This document shows positions 54,206 to 63,307 of a stretch of 64,000 bases of DNA, in pieces. The translations under genes and the position numbers were made by a program. Origin of the DNA: Devosia sp. (lineage in GTDB: Bacteria > Pseudomonadota > Alphaproteobacteria > Rhizobiales > Devosiaceae); contig NZ_JAGIAW010000001.1 of NCBI RefSeq assembly GCF_017744655.1, positions 1,054,001 to 1,118,000 of the forward strand, in the 5' to 3' direction. The notes under the pieces were generated by a model. The model made no database searches, was not told the origin of the DNA, and was given only the letters and a program-made list of their open reading frames with translations. Every line of letters starts with the position of its first letter. Position 1 is the first letter of the stretch.

Positions 54206-56822
54206 TCGGCTGGAAGAGTTCGACTTTGAATCGGCGTCCCGCCGCCAGTTGCGGGGAAATATCTTCCTCGCCAAGGTGACGCGCGTCGAGCCGTCGCTGC
54301 AGGCGGCCTTCGTCGAATATGGCGGCAATCGCCACGGGTTCCTCGCTTTCAGCGAAATCCACCCGGACTATTACCAGATCCCCGTCGCCGACCGCGAAGC
54401 CCTGCTGCGCGATGAAGAGCACGAGGAAGAGCATCACGAAGAGACGGAAGAAACCGTCTCGGTGCCCGAAGGCGTGGCTGAAACCGAGGCTGAAGCCGAT
54501 CCTCAGGAACATGAGGAAGAGAGCCACATCGAGCAGGCTCCGGCCAATTCCGAACCTGTCGAGTCGATCGGCGGGGCGGATGCGCTCGAGGAAGTGCCGG
54601 AACGTCGCCAGCGCAGCCAGCAGCGTCGCCACCAGTACAAGATCCAGGAAGTGATCAAGCGCCGGCAGGTGATGCTCGTGCAGGTGGTCAAGGAAGAGCG
54701 CGGCAATAAGGGCGCAGCTCTCACCACCTATCTGTCGCTCGCCGGTCGCTATTCGGTGCTGATGCCCAACACCGCCCGTGGCGGTGGCATTTCGCGAAAA
54801 ATCACGAATGCCGCGGACCGCAAGCGCCTGAAAGAAATCACCTCGGACCTCGAAGTGCCGCAGGGCATGGGCGTCATCCTGCGTACTGCAGGCGCGACCC
54901 GCACCAAGGCCGAAGTGAAGCGCGATTTCGAATATCTGATGCGCCTGTGGGAAAGCGTGCGCACGCTGACGCTGCAGAGCCAGGCGCCCTGCCTCGTTTA
55001 CGAGGAAGGCTCGCTCATTAAGAGGACCATTCGCGACCTCTATAACAAGGACATCGACGAAGTGTTGGTGGCTGGCGACGCGGCTTATCGCGAAGCCAAG
55101 GACTTCATGAAGATGATCATGCCGTCCCACGCCAAGAACGTGAAGCCCTATGGCGAAGAGCAGCCGCTGTTCTCCAAGTATGGCATCGAGAACCAGCTCG
55201 ACCAGATGTTCTCGCCGGTCGTCACCCTGCCCTCCGGCGGCTATATCGTCATCAATCCGACCGAAGCGCTGGTTTCGATCGACGTGAACTCGGGCCGCTC
55301 CACCAAGGAGCACAATATCGAAGACACGGCGCTTCAGACCAATCTGGAAGCCGCCGACGAAGTGGCGCGCCAGCTGCGCCTGCGTGATCTTGCCGGCCTG
55401 ATCGTGATCGACTTCATCGACATGATGGAGAACCGTTCGAACCGTGCCGTCGAGCGCCGTCTCAAGGACGCGCTGAAGGACGATCGCGCGCGCATCCAGG
55501 TGGGCCGCATCTCGCATTTCGGCCTCATGGAAATGAGCCGCCAGCGTATCCGCTTCGGCGTTGTCGAAAGCTCGACCCACAAGTGCCCGATCTGCGATGG
55601 TACGGGTCTCGTGCGTTCGACCGAGAGCCTGGCGCTGATGATCATGCGCCACGTGGAAGACCACGTGCTGCGCAAGCAGGGCCAGTCGATCAACGTCCGC
55701 GTGCCGACCGACGTGGCGCTCTATGTGCTCAACTACAAGCGCGACACCCTGTCTGCCCTTGAAGCGCGCAATTCGCTTTCGATCACCATCACGGCCGACG
55801 GCAAGCTGACTGGTCACCAGTTCTCGATCGAGAAGGGTGAAACCCGTGTCTCCTCCTATGTCGATCAGCGTGCGGCGAGCCATGTGCGCGTCGATAGCGC
55901 CGTGATCGAAGAGATCGACGAGGAAGTGGTCGAGGAAGAAGAGATCGAAGAAGAAGCCACCGAGGCCCGCCAGGACAATGGCGGCGAAGGTGAAGGTGGC
56001 GGCCGTCGTCGTCGTCGCCGTCGTCGCCGTGGCGGCGCCAATGGCGAGCGTGGCGAGGACCGTGCACCGGTTCAGGTCCGCGAGAGCGATGCTGAAGCTG
56101 GTGACGAGGAAGGCGCCGACGAGGCCAGCGAGGCGGAGGGCGAGGACGCAACAACTGCCGACGCTGATAGCGAAACCCGCCGCCGTCGTCGTCGTGGCCG
56201 CCGTGGTGGCCGTCGCAACCGTCGCGAGCAGGAAGGCGAAGTCGCAGCCGAGGGCGGCGAGGCTACTGCATCCGAGGCGAGCGAGGCCGAACAGGCCGTC
56301 GTGGCCGAGGTGGTGCTGGCCCAGCCGGAAGTCGCCGCCGCGGAAGCTGCGCCGGCTGAGGCTGTCGAAGCGGTGGCTGAAGAAGCCGCTGCCGAAAAGC
56401 CGAAGCGCAAGCCGCGGGCCCGCAAGGCCAAGACGGCGGACGCCGAAGCACCCGTGGAAGTGAGCGCCGAGGCGCCGGTTGCTACGGAAGCTCCCGTTGT
56501 TGCCGAAGAGACCGCCGAGAAGCCCAAGCGCAAGCCGCGTACGCGGAAGAAGGCTGAGCCTGTGGCGGAAGAAGCTCCAGCGGTCGTCGAGACTCCGGTC
56601 GAAGCGGCACCGGAGGCCCCCGCCCCGGCCGCAGAGCCTGTTACCGAAGCTGCGGAGGCGCGGCCGAAGCGCCAGAAGAAGGAACTGCCACCGGAAGGCG
56701 TAGTGGTTTCTTCGAGCGCCAAGCCGGCTGAAGAGACTGCGCCCGCCGAAAGCGAAGGCGAAGCTGAGCCCGACAAGAAGAAGAAAGTCGGCTGGTGGCA
56801 GCGCCGGCTGGGTCTCGGCTAG
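54135..56822 (+). CDS. rne: Ribonuclease E (Rne/Rng family)
   Basis: Main endoribonuclease for mRNA decay and rRNA/tRNA processing, and degradosome scaffold. 895 residues. The S1 domain (about 36-170) is interrupted by an acidic Glu/His-rich insertion (about 92-150) typical of alphaproteobacteria. The catalytic part shows VSIDVNSGRST and LAGLIVIDFIDM with the Mg-binding aspartates, and the Zn-link HKCPICDGTG. The C-terminal third is low-complexity: Arg-rich patches (RRRRRRRR, about 620-700) for RNA binding and Ala/Pro/Glu repeats with two EKPKRKPR motifs. ATG 54135 follows GCGGAG. A UUCG-loop terminator ends the gene. Confidence 0.96.
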   Translation: MATKRMLVDAIHPEETRIVVTAGNRLEEFDFESASRRQLRGNIFLAKVTRVEPSLQAAFVEYGGNRHGFLAFSEIHPDYYQIPVADREALLRDEEHEEEHHEETEETVSVPEGVAETEAEADPQEHEEESHIEQAPANSEPVESIGGADALEEVPERRQRSQQRRHQYKIQEVIKRRQVMLVQVVKEERGNKGAALTTYLSLAGRYSVLMPNTARGGGISRKITNAADRKRLKEITSDLEVPQGMGVILRTAGATRTKAEVKRDFEYLMRLWESVRTLTLQSQAPCLVYEEGSLIKRTIRDLYNKDIDEVLVAGDAAYREAKDFMKMIMPSHAKNVKPYGEEQPLFSKYGIENQLDQMFSPVVTLPSGGYIVINPTEALVSIDVNSGRSTKEHNIEDTALQTNLEAADEVARQLRLRDLAGLIVIDFIDMMENRSNRAVERRLKDALKDDRARIQVGRISHFGLMEMSRQRIRFGVVESSTHKCPICDGTGLVRSTESLALMIMRHVEDHVLRKQGQSINVRVPTDVALYVLNYKRDTLSALEARNSLSITITADGKLTGHQFSIEKGETRVSSYVDQRAASHVRVDSAVIEEIDEEVVEEEEIEEEATEARQDNGGEGEGGGRRRRRRRRRGGANGERGEDRAPVQVRESDAEAGDEEGADEASEAEGEDATTADADSETRRRRRRGRRGGRRNRREQEGEVAAEGGEATASEASEAEQAVVAEVVLAQPEVAAAEAAPAEAVEAVAEEAAAEKPKRKPRARKAKTADAEAPVEVSAEAPVATEAPVVAEETAEKPKRKPRTRKKAEPVAEEAPAVVETPVEAAPEAPAPAAEPVTEAAEARPKRQKKELPPEGVVVSSSAKPAEETAPAESEGEAEPDKKKKVGWWQRRLGLG

Positions 56823-56830
56823 GATTTTGG

Positions 56831-56854
56831 GGGCGGCCTTCGGGCCGCCCTTTT
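56831..56854 (+). terminator. Intrinsic terminator of rne
   Basis: GGGCGGCC, TTCG tetraloop, GGCCGCCC, TTTT, starting nine bases after the rne stop. The next gene starts only seven bases later, so its promoter must lie within the terminator region or it depends on read-through. Confidence 0.9.
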
Positions 56855-56860
56855 CGTCTC

Positions 56861-57550
56861 ATGTCCCGCGCTGCCCGCCTGCTCGATCTGCTGCAATTGC
56901 TGCGAAACCGCCACCAGCCGGTGACCGGGCCGGATTTGGCGCGCGAGCTGGGGGTGTCCATTCGGACTCTCTATCGCGATATCGCGACGCTGCAGGCGCA
57001 GGGGGCGGATATTCAGGGCGAGCCGGGGCTGGGCTATGTGTTGAGGCCGGGATTTACGCTGCCGCCGCTGATGTTTTCGGCGGATGAGATCGAGGCAATT
57101 GTGCTGGGATCGCGCTGGGTGGCGGCGCGCGCAGATGACAATCGGCTAAGTGCTTCGGCAAAGCAGGCGATGAGCAAGATATTGGCGGTGTTGCCGGCGG
57201 AACTGCGGGACCGAGCAGAGGCGACAAACCTGCTGGTGGCGCGGATCGGGTTGGAGCCAGCGCAGGTAGATGCGGGGCAGATACGGCTGGCGATCCGAAA
57301 CGAGCGCAAGCTGGTCATTCGGTATGATGATCTCAGCGGCGCGGCGACGGAGCGGGTGATCTGGCCGTTCATGATCGGCTTTTTCGAGAAGGTGCGGATT
57401 GTCGCTGCCTGGTGCGAGATGCGGCAGGATTTTCGCAGTTTCCGGGTGGATCGGATCAGCGCCATGGCGGTGTCCGAGGAGCGCTATCCGAAGCGGCGGG
57501 CGGTGATGTTGAAAGAGTGGTGGGAGCGCGAGGGCATTGCGCCGCCGTGA
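56861..57550 (+). CDS. YafY-type HTH/WYL transcriptional regulator
   Basis: A 229-residue regulator with an N-terminal winged helix (RAARLLDLLQLLRNRHQPVTGPDLARELGVSIRTLYRDIATLQAQGADI) and a C-terminal WYL-like sensor domain (IRLAIRNERKLVIRYDDLSGAATERVIWPFMIGFFEKVRIVAAWCEMRQDFRSFRVDRI). Such proteins often regulate the neighbouring gene, here the VOC protein at 57611, 60 bases downstream. The start at ATG 56861 has a poor ribosome-binding site because the rne terminator lies directly upstream. Confidence 0.9.
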   Translation: MSRAARLLDLLQLLRNRHQPVTGPDLARELGVSIRTLYRDIATLQAQGADIQGEPGLGYVLRPGFTLPPLMFSADEIEAIVLGSRWVAARADDNRLSASAKQAMSKILAVLPAELRDRAEATNLLVARIGLEPAQVDAGQIRLAIRNERKLVIRYDDLSGAATERVIWPFMIGFFEKVRIVAAWCEMRQDFRSFRVDRISAMAVSEERYPKRRAVMLKEWWEREGIAPP

Positions 57551-57610
57551 GCCACTGCCGGAAACTGGCAGTCCCTGCTGCTAGGTTTTCTCCATCGAAA
57601 GGAGAACGCC

Positions 57611-57982
57611 ATGCGCACCCTTAATTACATTCTGCTGGCCGTTGCTAGCCCCGCCGCGAGCGAGAAATTCTACTCGGGCCTTCTGGGCGTCACGCCGGTG
57701 GAGAATTCGCCCACCTTCGTCCTCTATGTGCTGCCGAGCGGGATGAAGCTCGGGTTTTGGACCAAGGACGAGATTGAGCCGAAACCGCTGCCGGTGGGCG
57801 GCGTGGAAGTGACGTTCAGCGAGGACGACGAGGCCGCGGTTCAGGCGACCTATGCCGACTGGTCGGGCAAGGCGAAGGTCTTGCAGGAGCCGGTGGCCAT
57901 GGATTTTGGCTTCACTTTCGTGGTGGAAGATCCCGACGGACACCGACTCCGGGTTTTCACGCCGCCAGCAAGCCGCCGGTAA
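57611..57982 (+). CDS. VOC (glyoxalase/bleomycin-resistance fold) protein
   Basis: A 123-residue vicinal-oxygen-chelate protein (NYILLAVASPAASEKFYSGLLG ... FTFVVEDPDGHRLRVFTPP). The usual N-terminal metal histidine is replaced (YILLAV), so it may bind rather than transform a small molecule. GAAAGGAGAA precedes the ATG. Pairing of a YafY-type regulator with a VOC protein is a common two-gene unit, suggesting ligand-dependent control, but the ligand is unknown. Confidence 0.87.
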   Translation: MRTLNYILLAVASPAASEKFYSGLLGVTPVENSPTFVLYVLPSGMKLGFWTKDEIEPKPLPVGGVEVTFSEDDEAAVQATYADWSGKAKVLQEPVAMDFGFTFVVEDPDGHRLRVFTPPASRR

Positions 57983-57988
57983 GTTTCG

Positions 57989-58013
57989 GGCGCGGCTTTG
58001 GCCGCGCCTATTT
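57989..58013. terminator. Intrinsic terminator between convergent VOC and GNAT genes
   Basis: GGCGCGGC, TTTG loop, GCCGCGCC followed by TATTTTG on the plus strand. It overlaps the last codons of the convergent GNAT gene at 58008. Confidence 0.8.
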
Positions 58014-58511
58014 TGTTGGGTAGTAGCGATAGACCACGTCGCCTTCGTCCTGCACGGGCGCGTTGTCGTCGCGGATGCCGCCGAGGCGGGCGGAGACGGC
58101 CATGGAACGGTGGTTCTCTGGATCGAAGTAGCTGACGAGGGTTGGCAGTTTCAGTTCTGCAAAGGCCCAATCCCGGAGCACCTCGGCGGCTTCGGTGGCG
58201 TAGCCGTGGCCTTCAAAGCCATCATAGAGGAGCCAGCCGAGTTCCTTTTCGGGAAAGAGCGGACCGTGATTGATGCCGATCTGGCCGACGCAGGCGCCGG
58301 TTTGCTTGACGTCGATCATCAAGGCGCCGTGGCCGTAGAGGGACCAAAGGGCGATGTCGTGGCAGAACATGCCCCAGGCGCCGCGCTGGTCGAATGGGCC
58401 GCCCATGTAGATCGCGCGTTGCGAACCCATCAGGGCGGCGTAGGCGGGGAAATCTTCCATGCGCGGGGCGCGGAGGGTGAGACGCGGCGTTTCGAGGGTT
58501 GGGATTGTCAT
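58008..58511 (-). CDS. GNAT-family N-acetyltransferase (RimJ/RimL-like)
   Basis: A 167-residue acetyltransferase. It opens with TLETPRLTLRAPRMEDFPAYAALM, the usual RimJ/RimL N terminus, and has the coenzyme A-binding region around LLYDGFEGHGYATEAAEVLRDWAF (motif G-x-G-Y-A). Targets of such proteins range from ribosomal N termini to antibiotics. The ATG overlaps the aminotransferase stop (ATGA), so it is coupled to that gene. Confidence 0.9.
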   Translation of the reverse strand: MTIPTLETPRLTLRAPRMEDFPAYAALMGSQRAIYMGGPFDQRGAWGMFCHDIALWSLYGHGALMIDVKQTGACVGQIGINHGPLFPEKELGWLLYDGFEGHGYATEAAEVLRDWAFAELKLPTLVSYFDPENHRSMAVSARLGGIRDDNAPVQDEGDVVYRYYPTK

Positions 58512-59659
58512 GATCCGGCCGTGAGGAAGGTTTTGAGGCGGTCGAGGGCGAGGTCGACCGTGTTGCGTGTGCCGGCATAGCTGAAGCGGACGAAGCCGTG
58601 GCCGTTGACGCGGTCGAAGTCGACGCCGGGGGTGGCGGCGATGCCGGCCCGCTCCAGCATCGATTCACAAAAAGCCAGGGAGTCGTTGGAAAACCTCGAT
58701 ATTCCGGCATAGGCGTAGAAGGCGCCATCGGCCGCGGAAGCTAGGTCGAAGCCGAGATTTTGGAGGCCAGCTGTCAGGGCGGCGCGATTGGCGTCGTAGC
58801 TGGCCTTCTGCTCTTCGGAATAGTCGCGCTCGTTGAGCGCTGCAGTCGCGGCGATCTGGCTGAGGGTGGGCGCGGAAATGAAGAGGTTTTGCTGCAGGAT
58901 TTCGGCGCGGCGGACGAGGGCTTCGGGAAGCACCATCCAGCCGATGCGCCAGCCGGTCATGCAGTAGTATTTGGAGAAACTGTTGATGACGATAGCGTCT
59001 GAGGTCAGCTCTAGCGCCGAGACCGAGGGACCGCGATAGTCGAGGCCGTGGTAGATTTCGTCGGAGATCAGGGTGACGCCGAGACGGCGGCAGGTGTCGA
59101 TGATGTCGGCGAGGCCGGCGCGGTCGATGGCGGCGCCGGTGGGATTGGCAGGGCTGGCGAAGAGGAGACCTTCGAACGGCTTTTCGCGGTAGGCGGCTTC
59201 GATGTCGGCGCCCGTAAGATGCCAGTTGTTGGCCGCGGTGACGGGGATTTCCGCGTATTCGAAACCGAGGCCGATGAGGGTGTTGATATAGGCGGGGTAG
59301 CCCGGGCGCGTGATGGCGATGCGGGCGCCGGGGCGGAAGGCGGTGTGAAAGGCGAGGATGAAGCCGGCCGACGAACCCATTGTCGCTAGAATCATTTCCG
59401 GGTTCACAGAGACGCCGTGTTGCTCGGCGTAGTAGCGCGAAAGTGCCTCGCGCAGATCGAGGCGGCCCTTGGCGCTGGTATAGCCCTGCGGATCGGGCAA
59501 GGCGCGGGCGACGGCTTCTAGCACTTTTGGAGCGGGAGGATGACCGGGCTCGCCCAGCTCCAGATGGCAGATGGTGCGCCCCTGCCCTTCGAGCACCTTG
59601 GAACGGTTGAGAATGTCCATGGCGAGAAACGGCATGAGGCCGTCGGCTGCGGGGGTCAT
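58508..59659 (-). CDS. PLP-dependent class I/II aminotransferase
   Basis: A 383-residue fold type I aminotransferase. Signatures are GEPGHPPAPKVLEAVARAL, the substrate-side ASPANPTG, LISDEIYHGLDY and the PLP lysine in NSFSKYYCMTGWRIGW, followed by arginine in RFSYAGTR. The closest recognisable group is aspartate/alanine aminotransferases; the exact substrate is unknown. The start at ATG 59657-59659 (MTPAADGLMPF) is chosen because AGGAG lies six bases upstream. It is coupled to the GNAT gene and divergent from the DsbA-like gene. Confidence 0.92.
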   Translation of the reverse strand: MTPAADGLMPFLAMDILNRSKVLEGQGRTICHLELGEPGHPPAPKVLEAVARALPDPQGYTSAKGRLDLREALSRYYAEQHGVSVNPEMILATMGSSAGFILAFHTAFRPGARIAITRPGYPAYINTLIGLGFEYAEIPVTAANNWHLTGADIEAAYREKPFEGLLFASPANPTGAAIDRAGLADIIDTCRRLGVTLISDEIYHGLDYRGPSVSALELTSDAIVINSFSKYYCMTGWRIGWMVLPEALVRRAEILQQNLFISAPTLSQIAATAALNERDYSEEQKASYDANRAALTAGLQNLGFDLASAADGAFYAYAGISRFSNDSLAFCESMLERAGIAATPGVDFDRVNGHGFVRFSYAGTRNTVDLALDRLKTFLTAGS

Positions 59660-59815
59660 AGGCGGCTCCTGTTGGTCCATCGGGACTAACCGGAAGCGCG
59701 GGCTCACTCAACAACAATTGAAGCAAGGCTTTAGACTGCGGCAATTGTCCGGTGCCAGATTGGCCGGAGGTCTGCTAGAAGGCCCATGCGCAGAATCTCT
59801 GGGAGCACCCGTCTT

Positions 59816-60670
59816 ATGAATCGTCTGTCTATCGTGCTGGCCGCCGTGGCGGGAATCCTCGCGGGGGCACTGGGCTATTCCCAGCTCAATAAGCCAGAAC
59901 CGCAGACAGATACGGTTGCGGTGCGCGCCATCGTCGAGAGCGTGCTCACCGAGCGCGAAGCGACCGCCGGCGCGGAGCCGCAGGCGGTGGCGGCAATCGA
60001 CCCGGCAGTGCTTAATCCGATGATCGAGAGCTTTCTGATGAGCGACCCCAAGCTGCTGCAGCGGCTGTCGGTGGCGCTCGACGAGACGCTGCGCACCGAA
60101 GAAAGCGCCAAGGCGCAGGTTGCCATCACGCAGATGCAGGACAAGATCTTCAATGATCCCGGTCAGGTCGTGCTGGGCAATCCGAACGGCGATGTGACGC
60201 TGGTCGAATTCTTCGACTACAATTGCGGCTATTGCCGTGCGGCGCTGCCCGATCTGGCGACGCTCCTGGCGGAAGACCCAAACCTGCGGGTCATCCTCAA
60301 GGAATTCCCCATTCTCTCCAATGAATCCATCGATGCGGCGCGCATCGGCGTGCTCGTGGGCGAGGCCGATGTCGACTACTGGGCTTTTCACGAGGCGCTG
60401 TTTTCGAGCCGTGGCAAGGTGGACAAGGCGGTAGCGCTGGACGCCGCCGGCTCATTGGGCCTGAGCAAGGTCGATCTGGAACTGAAGATGGGTGAGCCGA
60501 GCGTGGCCAAGACCATCCAGACCTCCTACGAGATTGCGCAGGCGCTGGGGATTACCGGGACGCCGACCTACATCATCGGCAATGAGATCATTCCGGGTGC
60601 GATCGGGGTAGATGATCTGCGGACGCGCATCGCCAATATGCGGGCCTGCGGCCAGTCGGTGTGCAGCTAA
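59816..60670 (+). CDS. DsbA-family thioredoxin-fold protein, membrane-anchored
   Basis: A 284-residue envelope protein. An N-terminal hydrophobic segment (LSIVLAAVAGILAGALGY, 4-21) acts as signal anchor; a helical region (about 35-115) precedes a DsbA/Com1-like domain with active site C137-G-Y-C140 in FFDYNCGYCRAALP and the cis-proline loop GITGTPTYIIG. Such proteins oxidise or isomerise disulfides. Two further cysteines lie at the very C terminus (RACGQSVCS), which is unusual. ATG 59816 starts at the signal anchor. Confidence 0.9.
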   Translation: MNRLSIVLAAVAGILAGALGYSQLNKPEPQTDTVAVRAIVESVLTEREATAGAEPQAVAAIDPAVLNPMIESFLMSDPKLLQRLSVALDETLRTEESAKAQVAITQMQDKIFNDPGQVVLGNPNGDVTLVEFFDYNCGYCRAALPDLATLLAEDPNLRVILKEFPILSNESIDAARIGVLVGEADVDYWAFHEALFSSRGKVDKAVALDAAGSLGLSKVDLELKMGEPSVAKTIQTSYEIAQALGITGTPTYIIGNEIIPGAIGVDDLRTRIANMRACGQSVCS

Positions 60671-60697
60671 GGTCTTTACTCTGAAATTCTCCTACTT

Positions 60698-60773
60698 TCG
60701 TCACCACCGGGCTTGTCCCGGTGGTCCCCAGCGGAGGGGAGATGGATTGCCGGGACAAGCCCGGCAATGACGA
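60698..60773. repeat. Repeat family B
   Basis: TCGTCA/TGACGA outer arms, perfect hairpins ACCACCGGG/CCCGGTGGT and TTGCCGGG/CCCGGCAA, with a diverged middle segment compared with the copy at 20959. It lies between the DsbA-like gene and the aroQ leader on the same strand. Confidence 0.9.
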
Positions 60774-60851
60774 CGATCGAGAGTGGTGGCGTATCCCTCG
60801 CCGACCGGTTAGCCTGAATCTCGCCCGACTCTGCCGTTAGACGCGCGGAAA

Positions 60852-60922
60852 GCACCGAGGAGGCTCGCCTTTTCGGTGCAATTCGTGTAACCGCCCTTGC
60901 ACCGCCGGAAAGAGCCGGTGCA
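60852..60922 (+). promoter_or_regulatory. Tandem-hairpin leader of aroQ with exchangeable arms
   Basis: Hairpin 1 pairs GCACCGA (60852-60858) with TCGGTGC (60873-60879). Hairpin 2 pairs TGCACCG (60898-60904) with CGGTGCA (60916-60922). The right arm of hairpin 1 is also a perfect partner for the left arm of hairpin 2, so two alternative folds exist just before the aroQ start at 60936. It could be a leader switch; no known riboswitch is recognised. Confidence 0.45.
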
Positions 60923-60935
60923 CAACGAAAAGACT

Positions 60936-61373
60936 ATGGCAAAGCACGTTCTCGTCCTCAACGGCCCGAACCTCAACATGCTCGGCAAGCGCGAGCCCGG
61001 AATCTACGGCGCTCAAACTTTGGCCGATGTGGAGGTCATTTGCAGGGCCGCCGGCGACGAATTCGGCCTTTCCATTGATTTCCGCCAATCCAATCACGAG
61101 GGTGAACTGGTCACCTGGATCCAGGAAGCGCTCGGCACGGCCGACGGCATCCTGATCAATCCCGGCGCCTATTCTCACACTTCGGTGGCAATCTACGACG
61201 CCTTCAAGGCCGTCAATTTGCCTGTGGCGGAAGTTCACATCAGCAACATTCATCAACGCGAGGCCTTCCGACACCACTCTTATGTGTCGGCAGTCGCCTT
61301 CGGCGTCATTTGCGGCTTTGGTACGCTGGGGTATAGATTGGCCCTGGAAGCCATGGCTCAGAAACTCGCATAA
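60936..61373 (+). CDS. aroQ: Type II 3-dehydroquinate dehydratase
   Basis: Third step of the shikimate pathway. 145 residues of dodecameric type II enzyme, with [18 protein letters not shown] containing the catalytic tyrosine, [37 protein letters not shown] with the catalytic histidine region and IGFGTLGY-like [15 protein letters not shown] 60936 has only a weak GAAAAG site. accB follows after 32 bases, the well-known alphaproteobacterial aroQ-accB-accC order. Confidence 0.97.
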   Translation: MAKHVLVLNGPNLNMLGKREPGIYGAQTLADVEVICRAAGDEFGLSIDFRQSNHEGELVTWIQEALGTADGILINPGAYSHTSVAIYDAFKAVNLPVAEVHISNIHQREAFRHHSYVSAVAFGVICGFGTLGYRLALEAMAQKLA

Positions 61374-61405
61374 CGCTTCGACTGGAAGCCGGGAGACCGA
61401 CAAGA

Positions 61406-61897
61406 ATGACCAAGTCATCGCAGGTGGATCAGGACCTGATCCGCGCCATCGCTGAACTGCTCAACAAGGAAAATCTCGCCGAGATCGAGATCGAGCAGGA
61501 GGACCTCCGGGTTCGCGTCACCCGCTCCTATCCGGTTGAAGCTCCGGCCTATGCCCCTGCCCCGCAGTATTATGCGCCGCCCGCCGCGCCGGCCGCTCCT
61601 GCTGCCCTCGCTTCGGTCGTTCCGGCTGCCGCTCCCGCGACCAAGGAAGACCTCGCTGCCAATCCGGGTACGCTGACTTCGCCGATGGTGGGCACCGCCT
61701 ATCGTTCGCCCGAGCCGGGCAAGCCGCAGTTTGTCGATGTCGGCACCAAGGTTTCCGAAGGCCAGACGGTTCTCATCATCGAAGCGATGAAGACCATGAA
61801 CCAGATTCCGGCGCACCGTTCGGGCACCGTTACCCGCATTCTCGTGGATGACGCCCAGCCGGTCGAATATGGCGAGCCGCTCGTCGTCATCGAGTAA
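61406..61897 (+). CDS. accB: Biotin carboxyl carrier protein of acetyl-CoA carboxylase
   Basis: Carries biotin between the carboxylase and transferase active sites in fatty acid synthesis. 163 residues: an N-terminal helical part, an Ala/Pro linker (about 44-85) and the biotinyl domain with EAMKTMNQI; the biotinylated residue is K129. Both glycine turns of the domain are present. It is followed by accC after 14 bases. Confidence 0.97.
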   Translation: MTKSSQVDQDLIRAIAELLNKENLAEIEIEQEDLRVRVTRSYPVEAPAYAPAPQYYAPPAAPAAPAALASVVPAAAPATKEDLAANPGTLTSPMVGTAYRSPEPGKPQFVDVGTKVSEGQTVLIIEAMKTMNQIPAHRSGTVTRILVDDAQPVEYGEPLVVIE

Positions 61898-61911
61898 GGA
61901 GGGACTTTCAC

Positions 61912-63258
61912 GTGTTCCAGAAAGTCCTGATCGCCAATCGCGGCGAAATCGCCCTGCGCATCCTGCGCGCCTGCAAGGAACTGGGTATCCAGACCGTTGC
62001 GGTGCACTCGACGGCTGACGCCAATGCCATGCATGTGCGCCTTGCCGATGAAAGCGTCTGCATTGGCCCCAATGCGGCCAAGGACAGCTATCTCAATATC
62101 CCGTCGATCCTCGCAGCCTGCGAGATCACCGGGGCGGATGCCGTGCATCCCGGCTATGGGTTCCTCTCGGAAAACGCCCGTTTCGCCAAGATCCTCGGCG
62201 AGCACAATGTGACCTTCATCGGTCCTTCGGCGCACCATATCGAAATCATGGGTGACAAGATCACCGCCAAGAAGACGGCGGTTGAGCTGGGCATTCCCGT
62301 GGTTCCGGGTTCGGCCGGGGCGGTCGAAACCGAAGCCGACGCGCTGAAAACCGCCAAGGAAATCGGCTATCCCGTGCTGATCAAGGCGACGGCCGGTGGT
62401 GGTGGTCGTGGCATGAAGGTGGCGCAGAGCGAGAAGGACGTGCTGGTTGCATGGTCGACCGCACGCTCGGAAGCCAAGGCGGCCTTTGGCAACGATTCCG
62501 TCTATATGGAAAAGTACCTCGGCAAGCCGCGCCATATCGAAGTGCAGGTGCTTGGCGATGGCCAGGGCAATGCCGTGCACCTCGGCGTGCGCGACTGCTC
62601 GCTGCAGCGTCGCCACCAGAAGGTGTGGGAAGAGGCCGGCGGCCCGACCATTACCGTCGAAGAACGCGACCGCATCGGCGAAATCTGCGCTGCGGCCATG
62701 CGCAAGCTGAGCTATTCGGGCGCGGGCACAATCGAGTTCCTCTACGAAAACGGCGAGTTCTATTTCATCGAAATGAACACCCGTCTGCAGGTTGAGCACC
62801 CGGTCACCGAGCGCATCACCGGCATCGACATCGTCTATGAGCAGATCCGCGTTGCTTCGGGCGAAAAGCTGTCGATGACGCAGGAGAAGGTGCAGTTCTA
62901 TGGCCATGCCATCGAAGTGCGCATCAATGCTGAGGACCCGCAGACCTTTGCGCCCTCGCCTGGCACGATCACCTTCTACCACCCGGCCGGTGGGGTTGGT
63001 GTGCGCGTCGATTCCGCGGTCTATCAGGGCTACAAAATCCCGCCCTATTATGACTCGCTGATCGGCAAGCTGATCGTTTATGGCCGCACGCGTGAGGAAT
63101 GCCTCAAGCGCTTGAGCCGGGCGATCGACGAGTTTGTTGTGGATGGTGTGAAGACGACCCTCCCCCTGTTCCAGCGGTTGATCAAGCAGCCCGACATCAT
63201 TGCCGGGAACTACGATATTCACTGGCTGGAAAAGTTCCTGGCCGAGAACAAGGCCTGA
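61912..63258 (+). CDS. accC: Biotin carboxylase subunit of acetyl-CoA carboxylase
   Basis: ATP-dependent carboxylation of biotin on AccB. 448 residues of the ATP-grasp fold: KVLIANRGEIALRILRACKELG, HPGYGFLSENA, KATAGGGGRGMKVA for ATP binding, RDCSLQRRHQKVWEEAG and EMNTRLQVEHPVTE with the catalytic glutamate and arginine. The start is GTG 61912 with AAGGAGGG upstream. Terminator at 63265. Confidence 0.98.
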   Translation: MFQKVLIANRGEIALRILRACKELGIQTVAVHSTADANAMHVRLADESVCIGPNAAKDSYLNIPSILAACEITGADAVHPGYGFLSENARFAKILGEHNVTFIGPSAHHIEIMGDKITAKKTAVELGIPVVPGSAGAVETEADALKTAKEIGYPVLIKATAGGGGRGMKVAQSEKDVLVAWSTARSEAKAAFGNDSVYMEKYLGKPRHIEVQVLGDGQGNAVHLGVRDCSLQRRHQKVWEEAGGPTITVEERDRIGEICAAAMRKLSYSGAGTIEFLYENGEFYFIEMNTRLQVEHPVTERITGIDIVYEQIRVASGEKLSMTQEKVQFYGHAIEVRINAEDPQTFAPSPGTITFYHPAGGVGVRVDSAVYQGYKIPPYYDSLIGKLIVYGRTREECLKRLSRAIDEFVVDGVKTTLPLFQRLIKQPDIIAGNYDIHWLEKFLAENKA

Positions 63259-63264
63259 CAACTC

Positions 63265-63288
63265 AAAGGGGCGCTTTGCGCCCCTTTT
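63265..63288 (+). terminator. Intrinsic terminator of accC
   Basis: AAAGGGGCGC, TTT loop, GCGCCCCTTTT, beginning six bases after the accC stop. It separates the aroQ-acc operon from aat, although aat starts only 20 bases later. Confidence 0.9.
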
Positions 63289-63307
63289 CCATTTTTGCTG
63301 ACTGAGC

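Noticed and set aside
54048..55883. 611-codon minus-strand frame antisense to rne
   Set aside because: Histidine- and arginine-rich shadow product; rne is certain on the plus strand.
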